The position numbers were made by a program, and so were the translations under genes. A stretch of 40,351 bases of DNA from Planctomycetota bacterium (GTDB lineage: Bacteria > Planctomycetota > UBA1135 > GCA-002686595): the NCBI GenBank assembly GCA_016795245.1, contig JAEUIA010000070.1:1-40351 (forward strand). Direction: 5' to 3'. This document shows positions 1 to 7,917 of the stretch, in pieces (positions within the stretch are counted from its first letter, which is position 1; every line of letters begins with the position of its first letter). Below the pieces are notes generated by a model. It saw only the letters and a program-made list of their open reading frames with translations. It made no database searches and was not told where the DNA came from.

Positions 1-117
1 TCCCGCCCCCCCCCCCCGGCCACCGCCCCCCCCCCCTCCCACCCCCCCCCCCCGCCCCCCCCCCTCCCCGACCCGCCCGGCGAGCGCGCGGCAGCCTCCC
101 GCCCCCCCCCCCCCCCC
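1..117. repeat. C-homopolymer low-complexity tract
   Basis: The first 117 bases are long runs of C (up to about 19) broken by single G, T or A bases, with one more complex island around 68-97. The opposite strand is therefore G-run DNA able to form G-quadruplexes. No reading frame is supported. Because it sits at the very edge of the sequence it may be a polymerase or assembly artefact at a contig end rather than real biology. Confidence 0.85.
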
Positions 118-132
118 CCGAGCCTGGCTCGG
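118..132. other. Short perfect hairpin next to the C tract
   Basis: CCGAGC at 118-123 and GCTCGG at 127-132 form a 6-bp stem with a 3-base loop. It lies about 390 bases past the stop of the cytochrome gene that reads leftward. It could be a distant terminator, but no T-run follows on either strand, so the role is unknown. Confidence 0.35.
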
Positions 133-211
133 TACGGTCAAACTCGGACGAACACCACTGCGCAAATCGCGAACCAGGAGGTCAACAATGGGGTGGGGTC
201 TGGATGGGTGA

Positions 212-313
212 GTTCGGTGTCGGACTGGAAACGTTGCGAGGCGGGGTTCGGTGTCGGACTGGAAGTGTTGAGGGGCGGGGTTCGGTGTCGGTCTCGAAGC
301 GTTGCGGTTCGCT
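212..313. repeat. 34-bp tandem repeat, three degenerate copies
   Basis: The core GTTCGGTGTCGG recurs at 212, 246 and 280, an exact 34-base period. The rest of each unit (GACTGGAA.GTTG) is well conserved in the first two copies and weaker in the third. Related GAAGCGTTGC and GGGGCGTT fragments continue to about 375. The array lies in the gene-free stretch downstream of the cytochrome gene. Nothing else convincing is seen between 133 and 519. Confidence 0.7.
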
Positions 314-519
314 GCCGATGGCGAAGCGTTGCTGTTCGCTCTCGGGGCGTTACGTGGGGCGTTGCGTGGGGCGTCGCGGTGTCGCGCGCGAAGCGTCGTC
401 GGTCCGGCTTCGGTGTCCCGCTCCAAGCCTGGGAACGCAGCGACCTTTCGGCCGCTACGAGACCGGACGGCGTGCCGCGCCCGCATCCCGCGCGCGTCGT
501 GTTCCGGCGTGCTCGCCGC

Positions 520-2619
520 TCAGTCGCAGAAGCGCACGTGCAACGCGTGCGTGATCCCGTACCCGAAGGAAGCGCCCGGATCGCGGAACATCGCCTGGTA
601 GTTGATGTTGGTCCCGACCATGCCCGGTAGGACCGGAATCGCGATCGAGCGCGCACCGGACAGATCGAGTTGGAAGTTCGCCACGCGCGTCAGCGCACCG
701 CCGAGGTAGAGCGTGCCGCCGTTGAAGGCGACGCTGGCCGAGGTCGGGCTCGAGAACAGGATGCCCGTCGCATCCGGTTGCGCGGCCGAGATGCGGATCT
801 GGAAATTGTTGATCGTCGCCGAGGGCACGCCCGTCCAACCCAGGACCGGCTTGCCGCTCGCGCTCAGCGTCTTCGAGACACCGTAGGGGATCGGCTCGAC
901 GCACGGTCCACCGACGAGGCTGATCGTGGTCGTGCGCTTCAACGAAGGCGTGCTCTTGCCCATCGCGACCCAAGCGTTGTACGCGATGAGGCCACGATTG
1001 TCGGTCGTGTTCGCGTCGCGCAGGAACTCCATGTACTCGCGCGTCGAGGTCTGGTGGTAGGTCGTGACCGTCGCGCTGACGGCACCGAGCGGAATGTTGA
1101 AGAACGTGTCGTCCCAGTACTGCTCTTCCGCGTAGGCGACGCCGACCGGCGAGGCCTGCACGCGGCCGAAGTTGTAGTTCGTGAAGCCGCGCGGCGGGAT
1201 GCGATTGTCGAACACGACCGTGTTGTTCAGGACGAAGTGGAACGACTCGCCCGCGGGCAGGCCGGTCAGCGCGGCTTGTTGCGCGTCCAGGCCGTACTTG
1301 CCTTCGTACACCTTCGTGTCCGAAGTCGTGAGCGTCGCCGTCAGGCTGTCGTACGCGCCGCGTTCGGCGATGAGCACGTTGCCGGGGCCGAAGAAGCGCA
1401 CGTTGATCCACATGCGGCGGCCTTCGTTGTAGCCGGTCGGAAGCTTGTGGCCGGTCTGGTTCACGATGCGGACACCGAGCTGGCCGCCGGTCACCCAGGC
1501 GTGCAAGTCGGAAGCGCGCTGGTGGCTCTCGGCCGTGCGCGCATTCGCCGCGGCGACCGAAGCCGCGGTCAAGCCCGTCTGGCTGTCGGGGTAGAGCGAG
1601 CGCACCGCGTCGAGCACCCACGAATTCACGCCGTTGAAATCGTGCAGCGGCAGATCCGGACGGATCGCGCCGCCGAGGACCGGCTGGCAGGCCGTGCCCG
1701 TGGTCTTCGGCATGTGGCAATCCTGGCAGCTCGACACCGACGGCGCGTTGCCGCCGAAGCGGCCGCTCGGGTAGAGCGCATCGACCGTGTCGATCGGACC
1801 GCGCGCGTACTGGCTGGCGGTCCATTCGCTGTACGTGCGCTCGATCGGGAACTGATCGCGCTTGTTGTGCGTTGCGTGCTGGGTGTTCACCGCGTCGACC
1901 TTGTACGAAAGGTCGGGTTGCTTCTGCGTGGTCTGGTTCGACACGTCGTGGCAGGTGCCGCAGATGGCGGACTCACGGTGGTGCGGGCTCTGCTCCCAGG
2001 CGTGGAAGACGAAGCTCGGACCCAGGTCGAACGGACCGCGGCGGAAGTCGTCGGGGTCGATGATGAACTGACCGTTGTTCTGCGTCGGCGGAATCTGCGT
2101 CAGCGCGGCGAGGATCGCGACGTCCGAGGGCGGGTTCACACCGGCTTCGTAGATCGGATCGACCATGCGGTGACACAGGTGGCAGGTGACGCCGTCGAGG
2201 TCGCCGAGCGCGGGGACCAGGGCTGAACCGTCGGCGGGCACGCTGCGACCGTCGAGCCAGGCGCCCGGCGCGTGACAGCGCAGGCAGTACTCGCCCGAAT
2301 CCGCGGCATCCTGGTTCGCGATCGTGAGCGCCGCGTAGAAGACCGGATCGCGCCCGGCTTGTCCCATCATGCTGGTGACCCAGCGCGTGTGGGGTTCCTG
2401 ATTCGGATCGTAGCCGCTGTGACAACCCGTGCAGCCCGACGACTCGATGATCGGTTGCGTGATCGTCAGCGGCTGCGTGCCGGGTTGCTTGAAGTCTTCG
2501 AGCGTCGTCGGCAAGGGCAGCGAGCCCTGCGGTGCCGCGAACGCGACCAGCGCGGCGGCGCCGGCGAGGACCAAAGACGTGGCGAAGGCGCGCACAGGTG
2601 CTCGATCGAGGTGCTTCAT
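520..2619 (-). CDS. Exported multiheme (five-heme) cytochrome c family protein
   Basis: The product is 699 aa. An N-terminal signal peptide with a hydrophobic core at about residues 11-29 should send it to the periplasm, where haem c is attached. Five CXXCH motifs are visible: CTGCH (63-67), CLRCH (112-116), CHLCH (146-150), CGTCH (220-224) and CQDCH (298-302). All lie in the first 43% of the protein. Additional His residues (for example the HH pair near 213) could be distal ligands. The haem part resembles the tetra/multiheme cytochrome c554-like group; the electron partner is unknown. The last roughly 150 residues contain no Cys except the final CD, look like a beta-sandwich, and resemble C-terminal modules I associate with planctomycete secreted proteins (from memory, unverified). 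The start is the ATG just before the signal peptide, with no evident Shine-Dalgarno. The gene is divergent from the lamin-tail gene. Confidence 0.85.
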   Translation of the reverse strand: MKHLDRAPVRAFATSLVLAGAAALVAFAAPQGSLPLPTTLEDFKQPGTQPLTITQPIIESSGCTGCHSGYDPNQEPHTRWVTSMMGQAGRDPVFYAALTIANQDAADSGEYCLRCHAPGAWLDGRSVPADGSALVPALGDLDGVTCHLCHRMVDPIYEAGVNPPSDVAILAALTQIPPTQNNGQFIIDPDDFRRGPFDLGPSFVFHAWEQSPHHRESAICGTCHDVSNQTTQKQPDLSYKVDAVNTQHATHNKRDQFPIERTYSEWTASQYARGPIDTVDALYPSGRFGGNAPSVSSCQDCHMPKTTGTACQPVLGGAIRPDLPLHDFNGVNSWVLDAVRSLYPDSQTGLTAASVAAANARTAESHQRASDLHAWVTGGQLGVRIVNQTGHKLPTGYNEGRRMWINVRFFGPGNVLIAERGAYDSLTATLTTSDTKVYEGKYGLDAQQAALTGLPAGESFHFVLNNTVVFDNRIPPRGFTNYNFGRVQASPVGVAYAEEQYWDDTFFNIPLGAVSATVTTYHQTSTREYMEFLRDANTTDNRGLIAYNAWVAMGKSTPSLKRTTTISLVGGPCVEPIPYGVSKTLSASGKPVLGWTGVPSATINNFQIRISAAQPDATGILFSSPTSASVAFNGGTLYLGGALTRVANFQLDLSGARSIAIPVLPGMVGTNINYQAMFRDPGASFGYGITHALHVRFCD

Positions 2620-2920
2620 GCCGGAGGAATCTTGGCTGCCGAGTCGCCCGGGCGTCCGACGCTGGACGCCGCGAGTCGCGGCTGTGGAGGTTGCGACCGG
2701 GAACGATCCGGTCGGGCGGGAGCGATTCCTTCAATCCTCCACCGGATTCGCGGATCGGTCAAGGGGCGCAGGGCGGAAGCCGCGGGAATTCGGGCTCGAG
2801 ACAGAAAAGATTCGACGCGCGCTGCAACCGGACGCGGACCCGCTCGTCGTGTTTGCGGCACGAGTTGGAAACGGTTTCCAGTTCGGTCGGCCTTCTTCAC
2901 CGGTATCGAGTCCAAATCCT
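2620..2920. other. Divergent intergenic region, no gene
   Basis: This 301-base gap separates the starts of the cytochrome gene (leftward) and the lamin-tail gene (rightward), so it must carry promoters for both. I see no convincing -35/-10 pair. The only strong element is the interrupted palindrome at 2866-2880, listed separately. Confidence 0.6.
2866..2880. promoter_or_regulatory. Interrupted palindrome, possible operator
   Basis: TGGAAAC and GTTTCCA form a perfect 7-bp inverted repeat around a single G. It ends 40 bases before the start of the lamin-tail gene, a typical operator position. No regulator gene is nearby, so the binding protein is unknown. Confidence 0.4.
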
Positions 2921-3673
2921 ATGTCCCAATGCATTCGTCGCGCGGCTTGCGCCGCCTTGTTGAGCACGGCTCTCGTCAGTTCCGCATTCGCCGCCCATGC
3001 TGCGCAGGGTGTGCCCTTCGAAGCGCTCACCGCCGCCTGGACGCCGCTTCAGTCGCGCGCGTGGATGACCGCGGCCCAGGCCGCCGAGCTCGCCAGCGCG
3101 TCAGCAGCGTCCGCGCTCGCGCCGTCCATGGCCGCGCTCCTGCAAGGCGGCGGCACGCAGAGCGGCGAGGCGGTCATCTCCGAGTTCATGAAAGACCCGG
3201 CAGCGGTCGCGGACACGCGCGGAGAGTGGATCGAGGTCTACAACAACCTGCCCTGGCGCTTGAATCTCGAGGGCTGGACGTTGGCGGACGACAGCGGTTC
3301 GAGCCACGTGATCCACACCGGCGGCGTCGGCGTCCTGTGCAGGCCCGGCCGACACCTCGTGCTCGGCAACAACGCCGACATGACGCTGAACGGCGGCGTG
3401 CGCCTCGACTACGTCTGGAGCGGTTTCTCGCTCAGCAACACTTCCGACTCGATCATCTTGTTGTCTCCCACCGGCGGACTCGTGGATCGCGTCGCGTACA
3501 CCTCGTCCGCGCCTTGGCCGAGCGCGCCCGGACGTTCGATCAGTCTCCAGCAATCGAAGCGCAACGCACTCGACAACGACGACGGCGCGAACTGGTGCCT
3601 CTCGAGTGTCCCGATGCACCAGAACACGACCGACACCGGCACACCGGGCCGCGACAACGACGCCTGCCCTTGA
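2921..3673 (+). CDS. Secreted lamin-tail-domain (LTD) protein
   Basis: The product is 250 aa. Residues 1-28 form a signal peptide (basic CIRR, hydrophobic stretch, AHA-A cleavage region). An Ala-rich linker leads into a lamin-tail domain at about 82-205. Diagnostic elements are VISEFMKDP, GEWIEVYNN (101-109, the usual GEW.E.YN), a GW.L.D segment, and a VDRV.Y motif near the end. Bacterial LTD domains are Ig-like beta-sandwiches found in exported proteins, often next to nucleases; here the domain stands alone, so the function is unknown. The start at ATG 2921 begins the signal peptide; a longer upstream frame exists but is not credible. The gene converges on the next one and is followed by two inverted repeats that probably end transcription. 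Confidence 0.8.
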   Translation: MSQCIRRAACAALLSTALVSSAFAAHAAQGVPFEALTAAWTPLQSRAWMTAAQAAELASASAASALAPSMAALLQGGGTQSGEAVISEFMKDPAAVADTRGEWIEVYNNLPWRLNLEGWTLADDSGSSHVIHTGGVGVLCRPGRHLVLGNNADMTLNGGVRLDYVWSGFSLSNTSDSIILLSPTGGLVDRVAYTSSAPWPSAPGRSISLQQSKRNALDNDDGANWCLSSVPMHQNTTDTGTPGRDNDACP

Positions 3674-3694
3674 TGAGCCCGTCGCCGAAATGAG

Positions 3695-3729
3695 CGAGGC
3701 CGAGTCCGCTCAGCGCGAACTCGGCCTCG
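3695..3729. terminator. Perfect 11-bp inverted repeat after the LTD gene
   Basis: CGAGGCCGAGT at 3695-3705 pairs with ACTCGGCCTCG at 3719-3729 across a 13-base loop, 22 bases after the LTD stop codon. The stem is GC-rich. There is no clear U-run, so it is probably a terminator or mRNA 3'-end stabiliser rather than a textbook intrinsic terminator. Confidence 0.6.
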
Positions 3730-3748
3730 ACATGGGCTAGCTTTCGAC

Positions 3749-3776
3749 GCACAGGTCAACGCGTGTTGACCTGTGC
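3749..3776. terminator. Perfect 12-bp inverted repeat, likely bidirectional terminator
   Basis: GCACAGGTCAAC (3749-3760) and GTTGACCTGTGC (3765-3776) are exact reverse complements around the 4-base loop GCGT. It sits between two convergent genes, 8 bases past the stop of the leftward gene. Its position and symmetry fit a terminator serving both strands; the lack of a T-run lowers certainty. Confidence 0.65.
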
Positions 3777-3783
3777 GCAGATC

Positions 3784-5295
3784 TCACGGTCCCCAGGTCA
3801 ACGAAAGGCCCTGGGTCAGGTTGAAGGTCGCCGCCGTGCAGAAGCTGACCGCGTCGCGGTACCAGCACTGGTAGTGGCGCAGATCGCCGCTGCTCGTGCC
3901 GCCGGCGATGTGGATCGGGTTCGGCGTGATGCCGCCCGGGTAGGAAGCCGAGCCCGCGACCGGGAAGACGACGCCCATGCGGATGATGCCCGCGGCCGCG
4001 CACAGCATGCCGTCACCGAAGGTGATCTGGTTCAGGCCGGTGGCCTGGAAGAACAAGCCCGGACCGGTGATGTCGTTGGCCGTCAAGACCAGCGTGTCAG
4101 TGCCGGCCGAAGCGCCCGCGACGCCCGTGGAGGTCAGCTGACCGCCGCCCGCGAAGCTCGAGTTCGCGCAGCCCTTGCCCGGTGCGCCGTTGTTGCCGCA
4201 ACCGAGGCAACTGCCCGCGACGCTGCCGTCGCAGAACGACGTCGTCGGCGTGCTGCCCGAGCCCTTGACGAAGCGCACACCGCGGTAGGTCATGTTCGTG
4301 CCCGCCGTGGCGAGGATCGTGAACAGCGAGCCCGCGCCGGTGTCGGTCACGGTCACGAGGTTGTTGCCCGTCGTCTGCGTGGTGGTGGCGTACAGGGTCG
4401 TGACGCCTCCGTTGACCACGCCGGTCAGACCGCGGCAACCCTGGCCCGTCGCCGGGCTGAGGTTGTACTGCAGGGTCCAGGTGCCGGCGATGTCGATCCA
4501 CTTCTCGATGCCGCCGGTCGAGGCGTCGTTCGTGACGTAGACCGTGGCCGGATCGGCGAAGAAGTAGTCGTAGTAGCTGCCCGAGACAGTCGGGAATCCG
4601 AGCAGGAGCGTCGTCGGGTTGCCGGCCGTCGTCGGCAAGCCGATGCCGACCGTGGCCGGGCCGTGGAACATGCCCGAGTTGGCCGAGACGTAGAGCTGTC
4701 CGGCGTAGATGTCGGCCGTGCGCACGTTGGTCACGCCCGCGTTGACGACGAGCGACGTGGTCGCGCCCAGGGTTGCGTACTTGACGCCGTCGTTCGAGCC
4801 GCCGGTCCAGAACTGGACGCCGTTGTCGCTGCAGGCGCTGCGGATGTTGCCGCCCGAGTAGGCGTCACCGAGCGCGGTCGTGGTGTCGATCGCACCGCTC
4901 AGGTCCACGCGTGCGACGACGCGCGGCACGACCGAGCTGGCCGAGGTCACGATCGAACCGATGCTGCCCGGCGGGGTGCCGTAGCCGCCCAACACGAGGT
5001 ACTGGCTGTCGCTCGACTGCGTCAGGAAACCTTCCGAGGTGGAGCTGCCCGAGTTCGTGAACGGCAGGTTCGCACCGGCCGCGGCCACGGGCATCGGGAT
5101 GACGTTCACCGCCGTGCCGCCGGTGGTGTACTGCTCGAGGAAGGTCGCGGTCGACGCGTTCGTGATCGGCCCGCTGCCGTCGCCGAAGCGCACGACGACG
5201 AGGTTGCCGGGAGTGATCTGCGCGTTTGCCACGGCGGTCAGACCGACGAAAGCGGCTGCGCCGAGGAAGCGGGAGAGAGACGAGGTGTTCTTCAT
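3784..5295 (-). CDS. Large secreted protein with lineage-type C-terminal module
   Basis: The product is 503 aa. It begins with a signal peptide (basic start MKN, hydrophobic residues about 10-22, cleavage after ANA). The body (about 24-350) is rich in Gly, Thr, Ser, Asn and Val and looks like successive beta-strands, possibly a propeller; motifs such as TSEGFL and YLVLGGYG recall kelch or NHL-type proteins, but I cannot assign a family. The last roughly 150 residues form a module with paired Cys ([14 protein letters not shown]), GPGLFFQ, FGDG.LC and a YQCWYRD segment. The same module ends the protein at 16273-18027. ATG 5295 was chosen because it starts the signal peptide and has AGGA about 6 bases upstream. 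A promoter with good hexamers lies about 205 bases upstream, giving a long leader. Confidence 0.75.
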   Translation of the reverse strand: MKNTSSLSRFLGAAAFVGLTAVANAQITPGNLVVVRFGDGSGPITNASTATFLEQYTTGGTAVNVIPMPVAAAGANLPFTNSGSSTSEGFLTQSSDSQYLVLGGYGTPPGSIGSIVTSASSVVPRVVARVDLSGAIDTTTALGDAYSGGNIRSACSDNGVQFWTGGSNDGVKYATLGATTSLVVNAGVTNVRTADIYAGQLYVSANSGMFHGPATVGIGLPTTAGNPTTLLLGFPTVSGSYYDYFFADPATVYVTNDASTGGIEKWIDIAGTWTLQYNLSPATGQGCRGLTGVVNGGVTTLYATTTQTTGNNLVTVTDTGAGSLFTILATAGTNMTYRGVRFVKGSGSTPTTSFCDGSVAGSCLGCGNNGAPGKGCANSSFAGGGQLTSTGVAGASAGTDTLVLTANDITGPGLFFQATGLNQITFGDGMLCAAAGIIRMGVVFPVAGSASYPGGITPNPIHIAGGTSSGDLRHYQCWYRDAVSFCTAATFNLTQGLSLTWGP

Positions 5296-5500
5296 GAGTT
5301 TCCTGATGTGCCCCGAGAGGGTTCGATGCCGCCGATCTCCCGGGGCGGGACGAGCGGCGATGGAGGTGACGCAGTGGGGAATTCGGACGACGGCCCGGAA
5401 ACCGTACGGACGCGCACGGTCTTCGAATCGCCCCGAGGGGGGAGGGCCGCCGATACCGCCGCGCTGGCGCGGGGGGAGAGAGAGGCCCAGATGCCCCTTC

Positions 5501-5528
5501 ATTATCCTGCGCCGTCGAAGCCTGACAA
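5501..5528 (-). promoter_or_regulatory. Sigma-70-like promoter for the secreted protein gene
   Basis: On the minus strand TTGTCA (5528-5523) is followed by 16 bases and GATAAT (5506-5501), each hexamer one base from consensus. Transcription would start near 5494 and leave a leader of about 200 bases before the ATG at 5295. This is the best classical promoter I can see in the window. Confidence 0.6.
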
Positions 5529-5623
5529 CCCTTTCCTCGCCTGAAGCGCTCCGAGTTGGAGGGCTTTTTGACGTTGGAGAGTGGCCTTCTTGTTCCCTTG
5601 ACTCGGTCCGGGGGGCGCGCGGC

Positions 5624-5629
5624 TACCAT
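5624..5629 (+). promoter_or_regulatory. Predicted -10 element for leaderless glyA mRNA
   Basis: TACCAT ends exactly 6 bases before the glyA ATG, so a transcript would begin at or next to the start codon. A TTGACT at 5598-5603 could be a -35, but its 20-base spacing is long. The same spacing recurs at aroA and at the membrane-protein gene. Confidence 0.5.
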
Positions 5630-5635
5630 CAAGGG

Positions 5636-6907
5636 ATGAACCGATCGCCTGCCCCCGCGCCGTCCCCGACCCTGAACACCACCGATGCCGCCGTCTGGAA
5701 GGCGGTCGATCTCGAACGCGGTCGCCAGGAGGCCCAGCTCGAGTTGATCGCCTCCGAGAACCACGCGAGCCGCGAGGTCATGGCGGCGATGGGGACCGTG
5801 CTGACGAACAAGTACGCCGAGGGCTACCCGCGCAAACGCTACTACGGCGGTTGCGAACACGTCGACACGGTCGAGGAAATCGCGCTCGAACGCGCGCGCG
5901 CCCTGTTCCGCTCGCCGGCGGCCAACGTCCAGCCGCACAGCGGCACGCAAGCCAACCAGGCGGCCTACATGGCGCTCCTGAAACCGGGCGAGCGCGTGCT
6001 CGCGATGTCGCTCGACCACGGCGGGCACCTGAGCCACGGACACCCGAAGAATTTCTCCGGCGTGATCTACGAATTCCACAGCTACGGCGTGGAGAAGGAA
6101 TCCGAGCGCGTCGACATGGACCGCGTGCGCGACCTGGCGCTGAAGGTCCGACCCAAACTGATCGTGGCCGGTTTCTCGGCCTACTCGCGCGTGCTCGATT
6201 TCAAGCTCTTCGCCGAGATCGCGCGCGAGGTGGGCGCCAAACTGCTGGTCGACATGGCGCACGTCGCCGGACTCGTCGCGGCCGGTGTGTACCCGACGCC
6301 CGTCGGTCACGCGGACGTCGTGACGCTCACGACGCACAAGACCTTGCGCGGACCGCGCGGCGGTTTGATCCTGTGCGGTGAAGAGCAACTCAAGGCGATC
6401 AACAGCGCCGCCTTCCCCGGCAGCCAGGGCGGCCCCTTGATGCACGTCATCGCGGCCAAGGCGATCGCGTTGCGCGAGGCGCAGCAACCCGAGTTCGTCG
6501 CCTACCAAAAGCAGGTCGTCGTGAACGCGCGCGCGTTGGCGCAGCGCCTGCAGGACCGCGGGCTGCGCATCGTTTCGGGCGGCACCGACAATCACCTGAT
6601 GCTCGTCGACGTGACGCCGATGGGCGCCACCGGAAAACAGGCCGAAGATCTGCTGCACGCGGTCGACCTGACCTGCAACAAGAACCTGATCCCGTACGAC
6701 GCCAAACCGCCGATGCAGGCTTCCGGCATCCGCCTCGGCACGGCCGCGATCACGACCCGCGGACTGAAAGCCGAGCACATGCACACGCTCGGAGATTGGA
6801 TCGCGGACGTGTTGTCGCGGCCCGACGACGCGGCCACCGCTCGCCGCGTGAAGTCCGAAGTGGCTGAACTCACCGCGCGCTTCCCGATCTATCCGACAGG
6901 CGCGTGA
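5636..6907 (+). CDS. glyA: Serine hydroxymethyltransferase
   Basis: The product is 423 aa, the usual bacterial size. It interconverts serine and glycine with tetrahydrofolate and 5,10-methylene-THF, using PLP in the cytoplasm. Family motifs are clear: QLELIASEN (34-42), [16 protein letters not shown] (about 58-74), GVHP-type [17 protein letters not shown] (205-213), and the PLP-lysine segment [11 protein letters not shown] with Lys235. GGTDNHL and the C-terminal [13 protein letters not shown] are also present. ATG 5636 is supported by the TACCAT element ending 6 bases upstream; the AAGGG just before it is too close to act as a normal Shine-Dalgarno. Its TGA overlaps the GTG of the phosphatase gene by 4 bases, so the two are translationally coupled. 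Confidence 0.97.
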   Translation: MNRSPAPAPSPTLNTTDAAVWKAVDLERGRQEAQLELIASENHASREVMAAMGTVLTNKYAEGYPRKRYYGGCEHVDTVEEIALERARALFRSPAANVQPHSGTQANQAAYMALLKPGERVLAMSLDHGGHLSHGHPKNFSGVIYEFHSYGVEKESERVDMDRVRDLALKVRPKLIVAGFSAYSRVLDFKLFAEIAREVGAKLLVDMAHVAGLVAAGVYPTPVGHADVVTLTTHKTLRGPRGGLILCGEEQLKAINSAAFPGSQGGPLMHVIAAKAIALREAQQPEFVAYQKQVVVNARALAQRLQDRGLRIVSGGTDNHLMLVDVTPMGATGKQAEDLLHAVDLTCNKNLIPYDAKPPMQASGIRLGTAAITTRGLKAEHMHTLGDWIADVLSRPDDAATARRVKSEVAELTARFPIYPTGA

Positions 6908-7611
6908 AGGCTCCCGTGGACGCGCGCGCCGCGCACGGCGTCGAAGCCGTGCTGTTCGACGTGGACGGCACGCTGATCGATTCGATCGACTTGATCTTCG
7001 AGAGCTACGAGCACACGTTCGCCGCGCACGGCCTGCGCGTGCCGTCACGCTCGCAACTCGTCAGCGATCTGGGCCGCACGCTGCGCGACACCTTCGGCGC
7101 GGCCTGCGCGGACGGGGCGCTGGTCGAAGAGCTGATCGCCACCTACCGCACATTCAATCTGGCGCGCCACGACGAACTCGTGAAGCCCTACCCGGGCATC
7201 GTCGAGACGGTGCGATCCGTGCGCGACTCCGGCCTGCGCATCGGAATCGTCACGAGCAAGCTGCGTGCGACCGCGCGCCGGGGATTGGACGTGTGCGGCT
7301 TCGGCGACGTGTTCGAAGTGTTCGTCGGCATGGAGGACTGTGCGCGCCACAAGCCCGACCCAGAACCGATTCGACTCGCACTCCGCCAACTGGCGCTGCC
7401 CGCGGAGTCGGTCTGCTACGTGGGCGATTCACCGCACGACATGGCCGCGGGCCGTGCCGCGGGCGTGCGCGTGTTCGCGGCCGAATGGGGGCCGTTTGGA
7501 CGCGAGCACTTCGACGGCGTGCACGTCGATGCGTGGCTCGCGCATCCAGGCGCGATCCTCTCCACTTGCGTGCCCGCGCTCAGCTCGCGCGCTGGTAGCC
7601 GAGCGACTTGA
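6904..7611 (+). CDS. HAD-superfamily phosphatase (phosphoglycolate phosphatase-like)
   Basis: The product is 235 aa. HAD motifs are complete: motif I FDVDGT with nucleophile Asp19 and Asp21, motif II in IVTSK, motif III Lys in KPDPEP, and motif IV VGDSPHD. An alpha-helical cap lies at about 30-95, the C1-cap type of Gph/PpaX phosphatases. The substrate cannot be read from sequence; 2-phosphoglycolate or pyrophosphate are the usual candidates, and a phosphoglycolate-glycine-serine link to glyA would be a reasonable guess. The start is GTG 6904, overlapping the glyA stop. The 3' end overlaps the convergent 77-aa gene by 32 bases. Confidence 0.88.
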   Translation: MKAPVDARAAHGVEAVLFDVDGTLIDSIDLIFESYEHTFAAHGLRVPSRSQLVSDLGRTLRDTFGAACADGALVEELIATYRTFNLARHDELVKPYPGIVETVRSVRDSGLRIGIVTSKLRATARRGLDVCGFGDVFEVFVGMEDCARHKPDPEPIRLALRQLALPAESVCYVGDSPHDMAAGRAAGVRVFAAEWGPFGREHFDGVHVDAWLAHPGAILSTCVPALSSRAGSRAT

Positions 7612-7813
7612 CGATCTCGAGGATTTCGGACCAGTTCGGGAACGGGCGCTGCTGCGTGCGCTTGTACGCGTCGATCGCGTGGATGAATTCGAGTACGTCG
7701 GGCGGCATCTCGTCGGGACGCGCGACGGACTTCTTCTTGGTGTCCGCTGCGTCCGCATCTTGAGTCCGCGCGGAGTCCTTCCGCGTCTTGTGAGTCTTCT
7801 TGATCGCGCCCAT
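7580..7813 (-). CDS. Small conserved-looking hypothetical protein
   Basis: The product is 77 aa, with a strongly basic, Lys/Thr-rich N-terminus (MGAIKKTHKTRK) followed by a compact helical C-terminal half (about 38-75) containing PPDVLEFIHAIDAYKR and [12 protein letters not shown]. No enzyme motif, signal or membrane segment is seen. Similar short proteins with an N-terminal basic tail and an EFI.AID.YK...PFPSW.E.L...K.LGY-like ending are, as I recall, common in planctomycetes with no known role. A DNA- or RNA-associated function is possible but is a guess. It lies 104 bases downstream of mtnA on the same strand and may share its transcript. The long frame upstream of the ATG is the shadow of mtnA. 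Its last 32 bases overlap the phosphatase gene tail-to-tail. Confidence 0.72.
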   Translation of the reverse strand: MGAIKKTHKTRKDSARTQDADAADTKKKSVARPDEMPPDVLEFIHAIDAYKRTQQRPFPNWSEILEIVKSLGYQRAS

Positions 7814-7917
7814 GGGGTGTCTGATTCCGAGGTGTCGTGGCCTGCCGCTGTGGCGCACGGATGGAGTTCCGCGCCGCAGATGCATCGTCCGTCGGAAAGG
7901 CGGATCTGGAATCGAAA

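Noticed and set aside
670..2226. Long plus-strand frame opposite the cytochrome gene
   Set aside because: The sense strand has five CXXCH sites and a signal peptide; the antisense product is low complexity.
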